Both the position numbers and the translations under genes were made by a program. A stretch of 64,000 nucleotides of DNA from Rodentolepis nana (taxonomy: Eukaryota > Platyhelminthes > Cestoda > Cyclophyllidea > Hymenolepididae): the NCBI GenBank assembly GCA_900617975.1, contig UZAE01012047.1, forward strand, positions 1-64,000. Direction: 5' to 3'. Below the pieces are notes generated by a model, which was not told the origin of the DNA, ran no database searches, and saw only the letters and a program-made list of their open reading frames with translations. This document shows, piece after piece, positions 50,001-62,870 of this stretch. Position 1 is the stretch's first letter, and each line of letters starts with the position of its first letter.

Positions 50001-53000
50001 TTTGTTTTATTATTTGGAACTGTAGGAAAATAGGAAATAAAGTCTCTTATCTTCCACCGACAAGATTGATAACTTTCGTAGATGTAAATTCTCTTCATTA
50101 ATTTCTTTCATTCACCCTCTCAATCGGAAGTAAATATTTATCAACGAATGCGAGGTCATCTATTTCCAATGTTTATGCTCGACTGGCGTTGACAACTGAC
50201 TAACTGCAATTATATTTTAAGGTAACTTAGCCAACTTACTCGTGCAATTTACGCTATCAGTATTGGTCATAAATTTTAGGTGCTATTCGGTTTTATTTAC
50301 TACAAATTCAAAGCTAATACCAGCCAACAACGTCAGTAGAGGTATGATCACACAATCACAAACATGTACTAGTTGGCGTTTGGCCTTTCCTCTGCTTGAA
50401 AAAGATTTAGAAGTGATTTACGAGGCTTGCAATTAAAAGGAGTCTCTCTCTCTCTCCCTAGGGACCAAATTTTGGGAATTCTATTTTTCTCTCGCCAATA
50501 ATGCACCGTTGAAAAGTGCATAACTTCCTGCTCAATAAGCACCTTTGACACTAATTTTCAATGCGTGATTCTGAGAGAATTGAATTAGTAAATTTTGAAG
50601 CTATATTTTAGTGTGAAATCATAGGTTGTTGAAGGAGTTTGTTGGCTTCTACGATAGACGCCAAACACTTATCACCTGTTTCACGTGAAGTACTTATTCC
50701 AAAACACGGAAGAAGTGCTGTCATAAACTTAAAGTTGCAGATGACTTCTATTTTAAAACTATGAGATTACATTAATAAAATAACGATTTTTTAAGCTGCA
50801 GTTGCTCCACACCAGGCAGTTTCCTATCTCTATCTCTTTAATCATCCTGGTTAGCCAGTAATGTGTGAAGATTGAATTTCCTCGTCCAGAAGTAGTAAAC
50901 CAATAATTGGTTATCCTATTCACGAATGACAATTTTTTAAAAATTATGTTCAATTTGATTTGGTTTTCTAACGAGCTTATAATTTTCACTCTGTACATTA
51001 GTGTTCCACCAGAGTTTGAATTTAAGAGTTGACCTTTCTCTTCTCAACGCCTCTTTTATTTGCGCTTTCGTTTTGTTCACAATTGTTTAGAGTAAATCGA
51101 ATGTCATGACTATTTCTTCAGTACGACGCTGAGGTAAGTTAAGAATTTGTTTTGGGCTGGGAGTAGGGCTACTAACTCAATAAAGAACATGTTTTGAATA
51201 AATACTGACATGCTTACGGCGGTGTAGGCTTACTGTTAGGCTAAAAATTTGGCTCTAGCCTGTGAGAGAATGTTTTAAAAGGACACGAAAGTAGATTTGT
51301 CCTAAACGTATAAATTACGAATACGTTAATTGCAGGACTTGGGGTAGTGTTAAAGTTCAGTTTTCGCCGATGTTGTCTAAATACTCATTAGATCTTATTA
51401 TAGTTGATTCAGACTCGGAGGTAACGGGTGAGTATAGGATAGGAGCGTATTTGTACCCATTTGATTGCTTAACCTTTCGTTATTGTCACTCATCAACCTT
51501 GCACAAGAAAAAACGCCTGCTTTTTAACTTCAATCCACGCAACCGCGATTTCAAACTCTTGAACATCTGGAGGTACATACGTATGCAGTGTTTCTTATTA
51601 TCTACCTCCCCCCCTTACTTTGTTGTTGAGATACCAAAAGCACTTTCTATGCCAATACGACTGAAATAACTCCAAATCTTGCTATGTTGTATCGGTGCTT
51701 CGAGAAAATTTGACCTCGATTGTAAACTATGCACATTTTCACAATTTGTTGTTTATCACCTCTCACTCATATTTTTTTCACATCATTGCAATCTCCTCAC
51801 AACACTCACCTATTTTAATTCCGTTTACTCTCTCACATAATGCCAATGTAACTCTTAGATTGATGGTTTCTGATTTTATTTTTCTTTTGTAGATTGTTGG
51901 GGGGGGGGGGTTGTACTTTGTCGGCTAGCACTTCACAAATCCTTATTATCACTCAATTGACTGGAGATATTTTTTGATGCATAATGTATTAGGACATCCA
52001 TTCACCTTGAGTAAATACTTCTTATTGGACTCTGCTATGGTATGATCATGTAAGCTGCTTAAATTATTGTTGTGCTAACCCGACGGATGAAAAATGATGA
52101 ATTGATGTAGCAAGGCAGAACACATATCATGGATAAAAATTGGGTCAGTTATTTATATGATTAATTATGATATTGAAATTTGGCAACTTGAACTTGCTTG
52201 TTAAATAGGTAGTTTACAACCAGATTCAAAATATCAAATGAATAAAAACTCCTTAAATATACCCATCGATATCTTTTCCATCGCCCTTTCTTTATCATTT
52301 ATTGGACCTACTGTCAGTTGTTTTCTATCATGAAAATCTTTGTAATATTTTGTCTTGGTGTGGAATATGACAATTTTATAATAATATGGTATGATATTTG
52401 AATCGCATACTTTTAATCAACTCATGTGAATCATTCCACTACTGGTGACTTTAAATCTAGTTTTTTTTCCATATCTTGCCTAGTTTCGTTAAGCTAAAAC
52501 CGCCTTAGTTACTATGAGCTCACAACTAGAATTCGAAGATAGAACTTTGGAATATTAGAATTTGGAGTAGGGACCCCTAGTCATTGAAGTGAATGTAGTC
52601 AGTTTGGTAAATCAAGAATTCAAATGAAGTAGGACTTTCCCAAATTTATTCCGGTTCCTCATCCCTGCGCCTTTTATTGAATGGGGGCATTAAATGGAGA
52701 TACTATAGTGGAAAGCTTAAATATAGTTAGTTAACCTTTCCCAAATCCAACCTTTATCTCCTTCTGCTTTTATCAGGGCGTTGTCCCCTTATCCTGTTGA
52801 AATTGATGGGCTTCCAATCGTAGCAACAGCTGATTTTATACGCATCGTTTCCTGAGCATGCACACATTATATATAGCCCCATCCTTAAAGCAACCCCCCC
52901 CCCACCTCCTCCTCCTCTACTCTCACTGTTGCGCGCAAGTGTTTAATGTATGCCCCTAGTTTTAAGCCCACCGAATATCGCTTGCTGCTTGCTTCTCCTT

Positions 53001-56000
53001 GCACGTTGGCCTAGATTGGCACTGACACCTGCCTGAGTCCAAAAGGGGTAGAAGAGGTAGAACAAATTTTGTAATACTTTTACCTTTGTAATTGGTCGGC
53101 GGTTTATCCGTAGTTTAGATCAGGTACTACATGGGTGTGAATTCCTGATAAGCTAGTCTTATCTTTTTATGAATTCTTCTAGTTGACCCTCCCCCCACCC
53201 ATAAAGCTATTTTAATGCGCTGCTCAACTAACGCACTTACATAAGCTTCTATGAGCATATCTCTAATAAGAGATGAGGAAGATGGCGACTGTGTCATGAT
53301 TATCTGCAATGTAGAAAGCAGTTTTGAAATGGTCTAGCGCAGAATAACACAATCTTGTCAAACTGTTGACTTTCTAAACCATTTCGAACTTAAACTCACA
53401 ATCGCAGATGGATAACACACCTCTTCTGTGCTAAAAAGTGCCTAAGGAGATCATAAAAAGGCCCAGCATATGGGAATTCGATAATTCCTATAAATGGATA
53501 AACAACAGTAGGTAAATTGAAAGTTCGCCTCGTTGGCATAATAAAGTTTCTCTCATAGAAATTACGGATATTTATTAATACCTGTTTATTAGTAGAGATA
53601 GAAGGTAGTAAACCATTAGGACAGGTGGTTGCATAGTTATAATTGAGAGGGAATAGTTTGAGGAAGGGAGCGGACATTTGGCTCATGAGATTCTGAGAAA
53701 TTTCTTATTTTCCCCTACATCTGAAGAATATATACTGCTGTTTTTTTTCAAAAGGAACATTTGAAGAGACTCCCATTGAATCTGGTGTCAATATTAATGA
53801 TGATTCATTAATAAGATCCAAAATACCAAAATCGCACATCTTCGAGATGTTTTAAGAGTCAATGCTAATCGCTTTGGAGGGCGTTGTGTTAGATATCGGC
53901 TTGCATTCATATTCGACCTCGTTTTCTAACATTTCAGAAACAATTTTTAGTTAGAATGAGTAAAAGAAAACACTAATCCGGGGCTAAGTAAGCGTTTTTA
54001 GTAAACCATTTATAAAATGTGCCAGTTTAATGCACATAATTTCGAATCTAAGGAAAGGAACAATCAACCACTTTATTTCTTACCAGAAAGTTTTTACTAC
54101 CAAAACTTCCTGTTTGTCATCTGGTACTGTCGTTAATGTCCAATTATCAGTCTTTTTTCACTTATTATTTGGATACACTTATGTGTTCGAGATTTTACCA
54201 ATCAAAAATGCTGTGTCTAAACTTTCCTCTAGTATGCCCTCCGTTTATTTATCTATGAGTTATTGTCATCGTTGACGCGTAAGGTCAATCCGATATCTGC
54301 TTTCTCATATTATTTGTGTCTCATTCCATTTAGCCATCAGATGATCATTTGTTGATCGGTCATGTGACCATATTTGAACCACCCATATGTGGTATGCCAT
54401 GTCCTTTATTTATATCCCTTTTAAGTAAGTTACTGAATATTCTAGCTATTAGTGATTGACTTCTCTAAAGAGATAACTTCTGGACAAGAATTCCGAAGCT
54501 TTGGGATGCCAATTTTTATTCTATAATCAATCTATCTCTTTCATTTATGGCTTGAATGTCGTTCTCTTCTGCTTTATTTCATCTTCGAGTTTATGTGCTT
54601 ATACTTTGTTCAACATTTAATCGTGATGGTCGAGAAAATCGGTGCAGGGGGAGCATGAATAAACCTTAATTTGAATAAACATGTTGCACCCATGGCCTCA
54701 AGCAGGAATACAGACTTGAATTGTGAAGCATTTTAAAAGGACTTGATAAAGTTCCACTTTAAACACAACTGTACATCAGGTGAATAACGGCTCGCCTTTT
54801 TTCTTCTCTAAGTCGCCTGGTGGATTATGTTACCTTCCCTCCTGTTGAAATGTTGTATCACTAGAAAAAATTAGTGGATTTCAGTATTTGTTAAACGTGT
54901 TAGTTTTTCTCTCAATATGATGCTGGAAGTATTTTTTATATTTTTTGCTGCACTGAGCATTGATTAGGATGCAGGAACAGTGTTTGACATACCTTGTCTC
55001 AAACTTATCTTATTTAACGGATTTCTTTGACAGCTATGGGAAATCGAAATCCCCAACTTGTCCAATTTTGTACTTTCCATAGTGCGAAATAAGCCCCTTT
55101 ATAAATTCGTTAGCGCCTTAGGAGCTTAGAATTTAACCACTGTCATGGATTTCTGGTGCATCATCCATTGAGTTATAGCTGTTACTTTAAGGTTCTCACT
55201 TTCAAGTACTTTTGGTATGTACCCATCCATTTTGTGATTCTTTTTAAATCTATTATTCCATTTTTTAACCAAAATTATTATATTTATTAAGTAAAGTCTA
55301 TTCTTTGGTCTAGTTGAGTTACCCTGCTCCCTTTCAAGTTTATGAGTTACGTCAAAGGTAAAAATTCGCTCAATCTTGGTCGCCAGGTTTGACCAATGAG
55401 GGTGCAAAGATCTTATAACTCTCATTTCATTGGATATTACTTTCGGGATAAACATATTGCTCTTACTCTCGTTTTTGGCACAAATCGCTTTGTCCTCTTT
55501 TTTACTTCTCCAAATATTTTTTTTTCAAATTCTATGCAGTGTATATTCCTGTTATTTTTCTTTCCTCTTTCCATCGCCCACTTCTGGCTCAAATAGTAAC
55601 GAATTAAAAATGATTTATTAATAATTCAAGCTCTCATTATCGTAATCAGATAGTTATGTATATATATGATATGATGATGATATATGATGTCTTATGATTT
55701 GGGTTTATTATTTGCGACTTTTAAGCTTGAAAAAAATATTTTAAAAATTAGTGAAATTATAATCAGTCTTCTTATATAATAGGGTTACGAAAATAGCATT
55801 CATTCATTTAAAAGGGCAGGCGTTTTAATAGTTATCATTATCCCTTTAGCTGACTTAAGGCTTCACAGAGGGGAGGAACATCAAAGTGAGAAGAGATCGA
55901 AAGGTGAGGGAACAGAAGAGTGATTCACATTTGTAAAAGAGAAAAAAAAGTAAGGTGAGTACCGTGGAAGTGGTGGAGAATGACATACACTGGGGTCATG

Positions 56001-59000
56001 ATAGTTTGAAGTGGGAAATCAACTGCGGTTAACAGACTTTATTGGTGTATGAGTATACGTTGCCCAGGGTGCACCACGTGGAGGTAAGTCTATCGCACAC
56101 CCCATGAAAATAACATGGAGTTTCGTTCAATATTGAAATGAGCCCTAAGCATTCTCTTGTAGCTTTTTCAAGCGACTGGAGACCCCACAATGGCATTTGC
56201 GGCATTAGGCTCTCCGTAGCAGTTCTTAAGACTCTTTTGTTTCTATTCGAGTCTAAACTTCGCTATCTTTCGAATTTTGCCCAACTCATTTGTGAAAGTT
56301 TAACTTACCTTCAACTACTACTAATTCATTCCTCGGTGTCTGCATGTGCAACACAGTTAGAATGGTGAAGGGAAATTCTTATCTTTTTGTAGTAGCTGGA
56401 GTTTACACTAGTTGGTACCTAATAAGGTCATATAGTAGTTGCTTCTCTTCGTGTCACTAAAAAGTTACCTCGTGTAGGTTTTTTTTCTTCTGGGGGATAT
56501 TGCATTGAAATGCCTTGCTTTTAAACGCACTTTGCGATCTCCAAACTGTATACGGTACACCTAATGATAATGGTTACTACCCCGTCAGACTATTTTTTCA
56601 CTTACCTGATCATATGTTTGAGTATTACCGGGGTCTTCCGAAAATCCTCCCAGGACGGTTAAACGGAAAACCCCATTTCATGATATCATTTTTTTCGGGC
56701 GCTTAGTCGTGTGGGTGAACTTTCGGAAAACCCCCGGTACTTATAAAGTATGCTAAGTGAAGGCTATTTAAAGACCTAAGAAAATACACACGTGAACCTC
56801 AATTATGCGGTGGCTTTTAAATTATTTAAGTCCTCCGATATACCAATGTGATATGGTTCATAGTGTCAGCTTACTCATTAATGTTAACTTCGGGGGGTGG
56901 GGAGTTGGAGCCAATGATTAACCGGTGAAATGAAATAGGTATTCACGCACAGATGCTCCGAAACAACCGCTTCGGGTAATTCGATAACTTCGCCCAGTTC
57001 TGATTTACCTCTCTTATACGAATAGTCATGGAAAGACTAATGGCAATTTCTTAATTCTTCTCTTTTTTTTCTTAACTCCTTTGCGCATCATATTGGTGGA
57101 TTTTTAGGCTGAGAGGAATGATGATTATTTTATTTGTGTTTTAGTCACGAACACTGAAGAGGGAAGAACTGTCCATTCCTTCAGTTCGAGACTGTGTCGC
57201 ATTGCACATGGGTGGTTTGCACAGCCTGACGCTTCCTCTTCCTAAGATGCCCACATTTCTCTTCAAGACCCTGGCAAAATTCCTCCAACAGTTGACCGGT
57301 ACTCGTCAGCCCCCTGTACGGCGACCGCATTCTTGTACTCCGACGGCTACAGAAGGTGGTGGAGGAGGCGGTGGGGGAGAACAAGATGCTGGATTGCCAG
57401 ATGATGTTCTCTTCAGCCCCCAGCCGGGCTCACTTGCCACCTCCCAACTCTTTGGCTCTACGTCTTCCATTTGCTCGGTTCATGAGACCCAACCGCATCT
57501 TTTCAAATTTGTCAATGATTGGCGGCTTGTGGAAGAGTTTGAATGGCTTAGGTTAGTACTTTTGTTTGACTTTGGCTAATCGAAAGTGGGAAAAAAATGT
57601 TGTCCAGAAGTCGTGATTTCGATCCTCATCGATTCATGTTCCATGGTGTGTTTTTTCCGTTTCTGTTGAAGAAGAGGAGTGGAAAAGTACAAATTTATCT
57701 TAAGAAAAACGCAGGGGTGTCTACTCTTGATAGTAGGCAATCAGACAATTGTTTAGAGTGATTGGCAGTATAAGTGGGAAAACTTAACTGTCATTTCGAA
57801 AAGATTTATGCTAAATCAACTCTATTTTAGGTTACCTAAGAGAAAGCATGCTGAATGAACGGTGACTGCACTTTATCAAGCTCATTTTTTGTTGGTCGTT
57901 CAGTGAATGGTGTTTTTCTGACTATACTCTGGAATCCTTTTAATTTTAATCATTGGCGATATGTCTTTGTGTCCCCCTGGTGGGTTCTAATGCGTTACAA
58001 CAGCACATTGTATTGCAACGTATTTAAATCTATGCACCTGTATGCATGTGTTAACCAGCTAAGTAGTATCAGGTATCTTAGTGCCAAGATTCATTCAAAT
58101 TGTAGATCACTCAATCTCAGTCAAAAAAGTTCCTAATCACAATATCACTTTGAAATTTATTATTTAATAGTTCTCGTGTCTATTGATTTTGACCAGTTTC
58201 GCATCTGCAAAAGTTGCACAATTTTTTGCTTTTGCCCACTACCACCAGTCGAGATAAAAAGCGCAACTTCTTTGAAAGTAGTGTGGGCCATATTGAAGTT
58301 CCAAGCATGTGTCATATCAATGCATTTTTACTGGACTTACGTTGGCATAAACTTAATATATATTGGAAAGGTTAATATCTACCTTTATGCGGTTTTGGAA
58401 GGGAATCTAATTTATTGTTTCTATTGCGCATTTGAATTCGCCAACCTGCAGCGCTATTGTTAAATGAATCCATTAAGTTCCATATCTATTGACTTATCTA
58501 TTTTATACCTGTGTACTTTCCAACTTAGCCCTCATATAAAATATGCGTATATCCTGTGGACCTCATAATATACTTACTGTGTTTGTGGTGACTGTGTTGA
58601 AGTAAGCGAGCTTCCTGTCTCTTCCTTAAATTTTATGTCTCTTATGCTGTGATATACAATGCAGTAGAATATGACTTTTTAACCGAAAGTGTATATACTC
58701 TTCTCTTCCTTTTCCACACAAAATTAAAGCTAGTGCAAGAGGGACTGATAGTCCGCAGGTTGAACTATTTGGGTATCACGTGTCGTAGGTACTGAGCTTC
58801 ACTGTGCTGTCATTCTTTAAGCATGCCCTCTTCACACCATCTTTTCAAAAATTGTCTCAACTAAGCCTTCCCAATTATCCATCCTTCCTATTAGATCACT
58901 AAATCAGAAGCAACCATTAAGATCGCTGCAGCAATATTTCTCACGTTCACTCATCTAAGTAACCCAGCATTTGTTGATCTTCCTTCTATTTGAATTGAGG

Positions 59001-61635
59001 ATTACTTATGAATTTACTTATATTATGCTCAAATCTCTTTCATGCTTAACACATTCTCATACTACCTCTGCTTATGGTGGAGCTATTTTTGAGGCTATCA
59101 TTAATCATCAGAGGGTGATGGAACTCGTGGGGTTGTAAGATTGCCAATAAAAGGACCTAGTGGGGAATAATATCAGAACATCAAGGATGTCGTACTTCAT
59201 TCAATCTATTGATTTATTACATTACCCACATTGTTATTTAAGGTCATAACGCCCCAAATTTCCTATTCTAGATGAATATTCACTTTGGTATGTAATTTGA
59301 TAAAGAGCCATTATTATGAATTCAAAAGGGGAAGAAAGTCTATAATACATAGGAGAATAGTGCGTAAGCTGTCCTATTGATAGTTCCTTTTTTCATACCA
59401 GACTCTTGACAGAGCAACAAATTGTTACTTTTCGGCAATTGAAGCATCGAAATACGGGGGGGGGGTCAGTAGGTAGTCCAATAGGTCTCGGGGCTTTGGT
59501 GGTAGGAAAGAAGCAGAATAGAGGGAATCAAAAAGATTTTTAGCAATTTGGATTCTAAATTCATCAGCCTTTTCTCTCTCTCCATGTCAGGTGTTCCTCA
59601 TGCATTGCTTGAGCTCAGGTTCCAAAATGCGTTCGGACTTTAATTAATTGAGTGGTTAGTCATAGCGTATCGATAAATTCATCTCCTCTAGCATCTATTG
59701 GGGCGCATCGGTGTTCGTGGGGCGAGATGTAAGCCCAGTGTTTGCCCTAAGGATTAATTCAACATCTGACTCGTTGTAGGCAGTTGGATGCCATTGCTTC
59801 TCTGTAATAACCTATTGTTGGTCTCAATCGGCATCATTAAATGGAATTCACATGAATTCCAAATAGAACCCAAACAGTTATGAGAATATGTGAATTAAAG
59901 AGTAGTTATTATCTCTTGTAATATTGCTGCTATATATTTCGGATAATTGTGTATTCTTTGCATTATTAATTAGAACAATTCCTCCATCCTGACTGTTCGT
60001 TAACAATATTTCAGTTATATTAAGAAGAAAATCAGAAAATGATATTCTACAGCTACAAATTTAAGTATATAATACATGAATTTCTCTGCCTGTAAACTGC
60101 ACTGCGCTCGTAATTAATTATTGCACGCTAATTAGGTTCTCCGCTATTCTGTCGCCCCTTTCTCTAACCGAAAGCGATGATGCTACTAATTCATTCGATG
60201 AAAAATAGGACAGTTAAGTTTCAATAAACGAAGTTCCTGTGAATTTCATTGCTTGTTAATTTAAAATCGGCCAAGGCAGTTATACTATTTCATCTACTAA
60301 ACATTTCACCATAATTATACGCCTTAATTTGAAGTATAATAAGTCCTCCAGCCGTAATGGTATTTCCAAATTGATCTTCGGCACATTTTTTCATCATTTT
60401 CCAGAAATAGAGTGGGCTAGTGCCCAAGGGATTGTAGAAGTTCTTTTTTACTGTAAATCTCTCATAGAGCATTTGATTGCTATGCTAACAATAGGGCGCC
60501 TTAGTTGCTACGATACCTACTCAGATATTCGTGCTACTATTGTGAAAAAGATCCAATCTCCGTCCCTCATGCACAATTTTATCGATTATTGGACTCTTAT
60601 ACTCACACTTGACAGAATTTAAATAAGAGTTTTTTTTAAATTAGCACTTTTTGCATTATTTAGCACTCCTTTTATAAACTTGAGTCACCGTAACAAATAA
60701 TAAATCTATAGCTTGACTAGTATTATTAGTACATATTGCTGTTATTGAACGCCTGCAGGGCCACTGAAGTCATTACTGGACTTGTTTGAATGGTCTAGTG
60801 CTAGGAGTTCATAATTGCCAATATCGCTTTAGTAGGTCACAATCGGGATGCACCAAAGTCACAACAACCTACATATTTGGATGATATCATATAAAAGTCT
60901 CCGGTTAAATCAGATCTTCAGTTAACTCTGCAAGAATTACCCCCAAGAAACTCACATGCCCATGGTCAATTGTGCAAGAACATCTGAAACGCACTCACGC
61001 ATTTAATAGGATGGGAGTTTGTGTGCCGCCGAATCGACTTTTCCAGCGTAACCAGGATGGGTATCGAAACACGTAAATTCTTTTACACCAATTTGTTATT
61101 GGAGTCGAGATGCTGGGTACTCACGGTAATAGTAGCGGGGGAAAGCAATTGTTATCTCTAAATCAAAAACCAATTGTTTCTTGCAAGCTAAATCGGGGTT
61201 GATCTTTCGCAAACCTCCTTTTTGGTTTCTGTGGGATGTAAGTGTAATAAGCCTTTGAACACTGCTAAAACCGGGTGAAGCATTTACAGCTGAAGTTAGG
61301 AAGACCAATTCTGATGTTAAAAGAAAAGGGACCACGTTTATAGGACACCAAACCGCTCTGCCCCAGCCTCTCTACCCCCCCCCCCCCTCCTCCTACCCCA
61401 AATTAAGAATGGCCTCCCACATCCACCATATTCGCCTGACCTCGACCCATTTCATTTTCACTACCTCATGTTCATTGATCATACTCTAAGAGGTAATGAG
61501 GACTTTAAAATGCGACTGGAGCGTGCAAAATGGTAATTTTTACCAAAAGCTGTAAGTTATCCATGAAGGTGGCTGTAAGATCTGCTAAAGCACTGGGAAA
61601 GGAGTGGAAATGGTGTCGGAAATTATACTCTAGAA

Positions 61636-61674
<39 letters not shown>

Positions 61675-62870
61675 GTGCTATTTTTTAAAATGCGCTATTC
61701 GTTATTGGCATCACTATTAGAGTTTTATTTTAAAATCACGGTTTTAACTTTTTTAGAAACAACTGCTTAATTTATTAATAAAGATTATTTGTCCTTTTGA
61801 CCAACTTTTTTCCGTTGGCATCACTTCTCTTTATTGCCAAATTGGCAAGCCCATGTCTTTCTCTATCTTTTCAACTTTGATTAAACAGGAAAGTTTTTGC
61901 TATTTTTACCATTTATTCATATGAAATATTAAACAGAGAAGTGAGAAGTGTAAAATGATTCTGTTCCTCTGTCATTCTTGAATTCAAATGTTTTGTGCTT
62001 TGATATAAAGGAAAATTCTTCCGCTATCTCTGATTGGTAGTCTAGCGGCTTCCCGGCTGTTCTTACAGTTAAATACAAAATATTTGATATCGTGGTGTTC
62101 AGATTATGTTCACTATGAGGCCCAAGAGATAGTATTTTTAATCCCGTCTTAGAGTTTGGACACCACTGATGCTCACGAAACCCCCCTCCACTCCCTTCCT
62201 CCTCTCTTTTTTGGAATCTGTAGAAATATTGGCAACAGATTCCACCTCAGTTCAGCTTTTTAGCTCAGATATATCTGAGAATTAGAGGTTATCATTTCGT
62301 CATTTTCTTTTTGCACTTTCCAAGTACAATTGAGTTTGACTTGAGATTACCAAATAAGTGTGCTAATTTTGACACCCATTTCTTCAAACCCATCTATCCA
62401 CATAGATGCAACAATTTATTAACCGTTTATTTTTTTAAATCTCTAGGACAACGTTCTTTGGAAATATGGATCGCTTCCCAGTCAGATTTTGCCACAATGA
62501 TATTCAAGAAAGTAGGCCCCCACTTATTAGATGTCAATAATGGCTTCTTAAAGAATTGTAGCTAAGAGTCACTTCTTTGTCTTGTCAATAGATAATCTCT
62601 TACTATACAAAGACCCTTCCCAACGCGGTTGGTATAGAATTCTGACCATCGACTATGAATATAGTAGCTACAATTTTCGGTACGTTAATTGCTAGTTGGG
62701 GCATTTTTGAAGTGAAACTTACTTATTGCTGCATATCTGACGCCTTTCTATTTGACAATAGGTGCATTGATGTGGGAAACTTTTTCAACGAATGGACCTA
62801 TGATAACACTTATCCTCATGCTCCAGGATTTGCCTATTATCCCGATGCTTATCCCTCTCGAGAAGAACAG
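46870..62870 (+). CDS. Choline/ethanolamine kinase (exons 1-6, C-terminus missing)
   Basis: Six exons in matching phase: 46870-47084, 47241-47469, 57145-57551, 62447-62511, 62592-62679 and 62762-62870 (371 residues so far). The enzyme phosphorylates choline or ethanolamine with ATP, the first step of the CDP-choline/ethanolamine route to phosphatidylcholine or phosphatidylethanolamine, in the cytosol. Recognisable family blocks: GGLSNYLY (nucleotide-binding N-lobe, residues 73-80), VFIRVYGELL, ALLSEKRLGPKLFGVFPGGR, SRTLKREELSIP, FCHNDIQENNLLLYK with the catalytic Asp302, and ILTIDYEYSSYNFR with Asp326. The two Asp are 24 residues apart, as in human CHKA. RCIDVGNFFNEWTYD follows. Exon 3 carries a ~60-residue insert. 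Choline versus ethanolamine preference cannot be read. The last ~80-90 residues expected (including the FALASHFLW-like helix) were not found before the window end. Confidence 0.92.
47241..47469 (+). CDS. Kinase exon 2
   Basis: Acceptor TTATCTTTATAG|G, donor GTTGAA|GTTAGT. It encodes GGLSNYLYKAQLKPEAIDSS through FPGGRIEEFVE, the N-lobe of the kinase fold. The unspliced frame to 47571 is intronic. Confidence 0.9.
51899..51910. repeat. Poly-G tract
   Basis: Twelve consecutive G within kinase intron 2. Confidence 0.85.
55800..56103 (-). mobile_element. Ribozyme-headed short retroelement, copy I, in kinase intron 2
   Basis: Full-length copy in the minus sense, antisense to the host gene. The 5' head matches copy A perfectly over the first 57 nt except for P2 position 8 (U here). 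The plus strand carries AAAGTAAGGTGAGTACCG, which looks like overlapping 5' splice sites in the kinase transcript direction. Confidence 0.82.
56032..56103 (-). ncRNA. HDV-like ribozyme, copy I
   Basis: From 56103: P1 GGGGUGU/GCACCCU (7 pairs with G1.U), GCG, P2 AUAGACUU/AAGUCUGU (8 pairs, one U.G), P3 ACC/GGU, L3 UCCACGU, GGGCAAC and P4 GUAU/AUAC, all intact. J4/2 is ACCAAUA instead of GGCAAAA: the catalytic C is kept but the two preceding G are changed. Fold complete, activity doubtful. Confidence 0.72.
57145..57551 (+). CDS. Kinase exon 3 with low-complexity insert
   Basis: Acceptor GTGTTTTAG|TCA, donor GGCTTAG|GTTAGT with two bases carried. It encodes SRTLKREELSIPSVRDCVAL (the family SRRLDTEEL block), then FLFKTLAKFLQQL, then a non-conserved stretch (about residues 201-262) with eight consecutive Gly (219-226) and Ser/Pro, then FVNDWRLVEEFEWLR. 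Overlapping frames at 57181-57384 (minus) and 57356-57556 are shadows. Confidence 0.9.
61375..61387. repeat. Poly-C tract
   Basis: Thirteen consecutive C in kinase intron 3. Confidence 0.85.
61642..61672. repeat. (TA)n microsatellite
   Basis: About 31 nt of alternating T and A in kinase intron 3. Confidence 0.9.
62447..62511 (+). CDS. Kinase exon 4 (catalytic HND)
   Basis: 65 nt; too short to stand out as an open frame. Acceptor AAATCTCTAG|G, donor CAAGAAA|GTAGGC. It encodes (R)TTFFGNMDRFPVRFCHNDIQ then E and one base. FCHND is the Brenner-type catalytic motif of the family. A longer frame (62311-62565) covers it out of phase. Confidence 0.9.
62592..62679 (+). CDS. Kinase exon 5
   Basis: 88 nt; acceptor TTGTCAATAG|AT, donor TTTTCG|GTACGT. 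It encodes NNLLLYKDPSQRGWYRILTI then DYEYSSYNF and two bases of Arg. It holds the second catalytic Asp. The preceding intron is 80 nt. Confidence 0.9.
62762..62870 (+). CDS. Kinase exon 6
   Basis: Acceptor TTTGACAATAG|G after an 82-nt intron. It encodes CIDVGNFFNEWTYDNTYPHA through YPSREEQ. The 3' end is less certain: CAG|GTTATT is a weak donor, and reading on would give 28 more unrelated residues before a stop at 62955. Confidence 0.82.

Larger units (their letters stand above)
47470..57144 (+). other. Kinase intron 2 (9.7 kb)
   Basis: It begins GTTAGT and ends TTTGTGTTTTAG, and contains element copy I. No exon is missing here: the residues on each side (FVE|SRTL) abut as in the family (human FIP-SRRL). 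Open frames inside (for example 55126-55455 minus, 56515-56706 plus) have no family similarity. Poly-G (51899-51910) and poly-C (about 52892-52901) tracts occur. Confidence 0.85.
57552..62446 (+). other. Kinase intron 3 (4.9 kb)
   Basis: Starts GTTAGT and ends TTAAATCTCTAG. No exon is missing, because EEFEWLR|TTFFGNMDRFPVRFCHND aligns continuously with the family. It contains a poly-G tract (59456-59466), a poly-C tract (61375-61387) and an (AT)n run. The 60329-60622 frame is not similar to anything I recognise. Confidence 0.85.
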
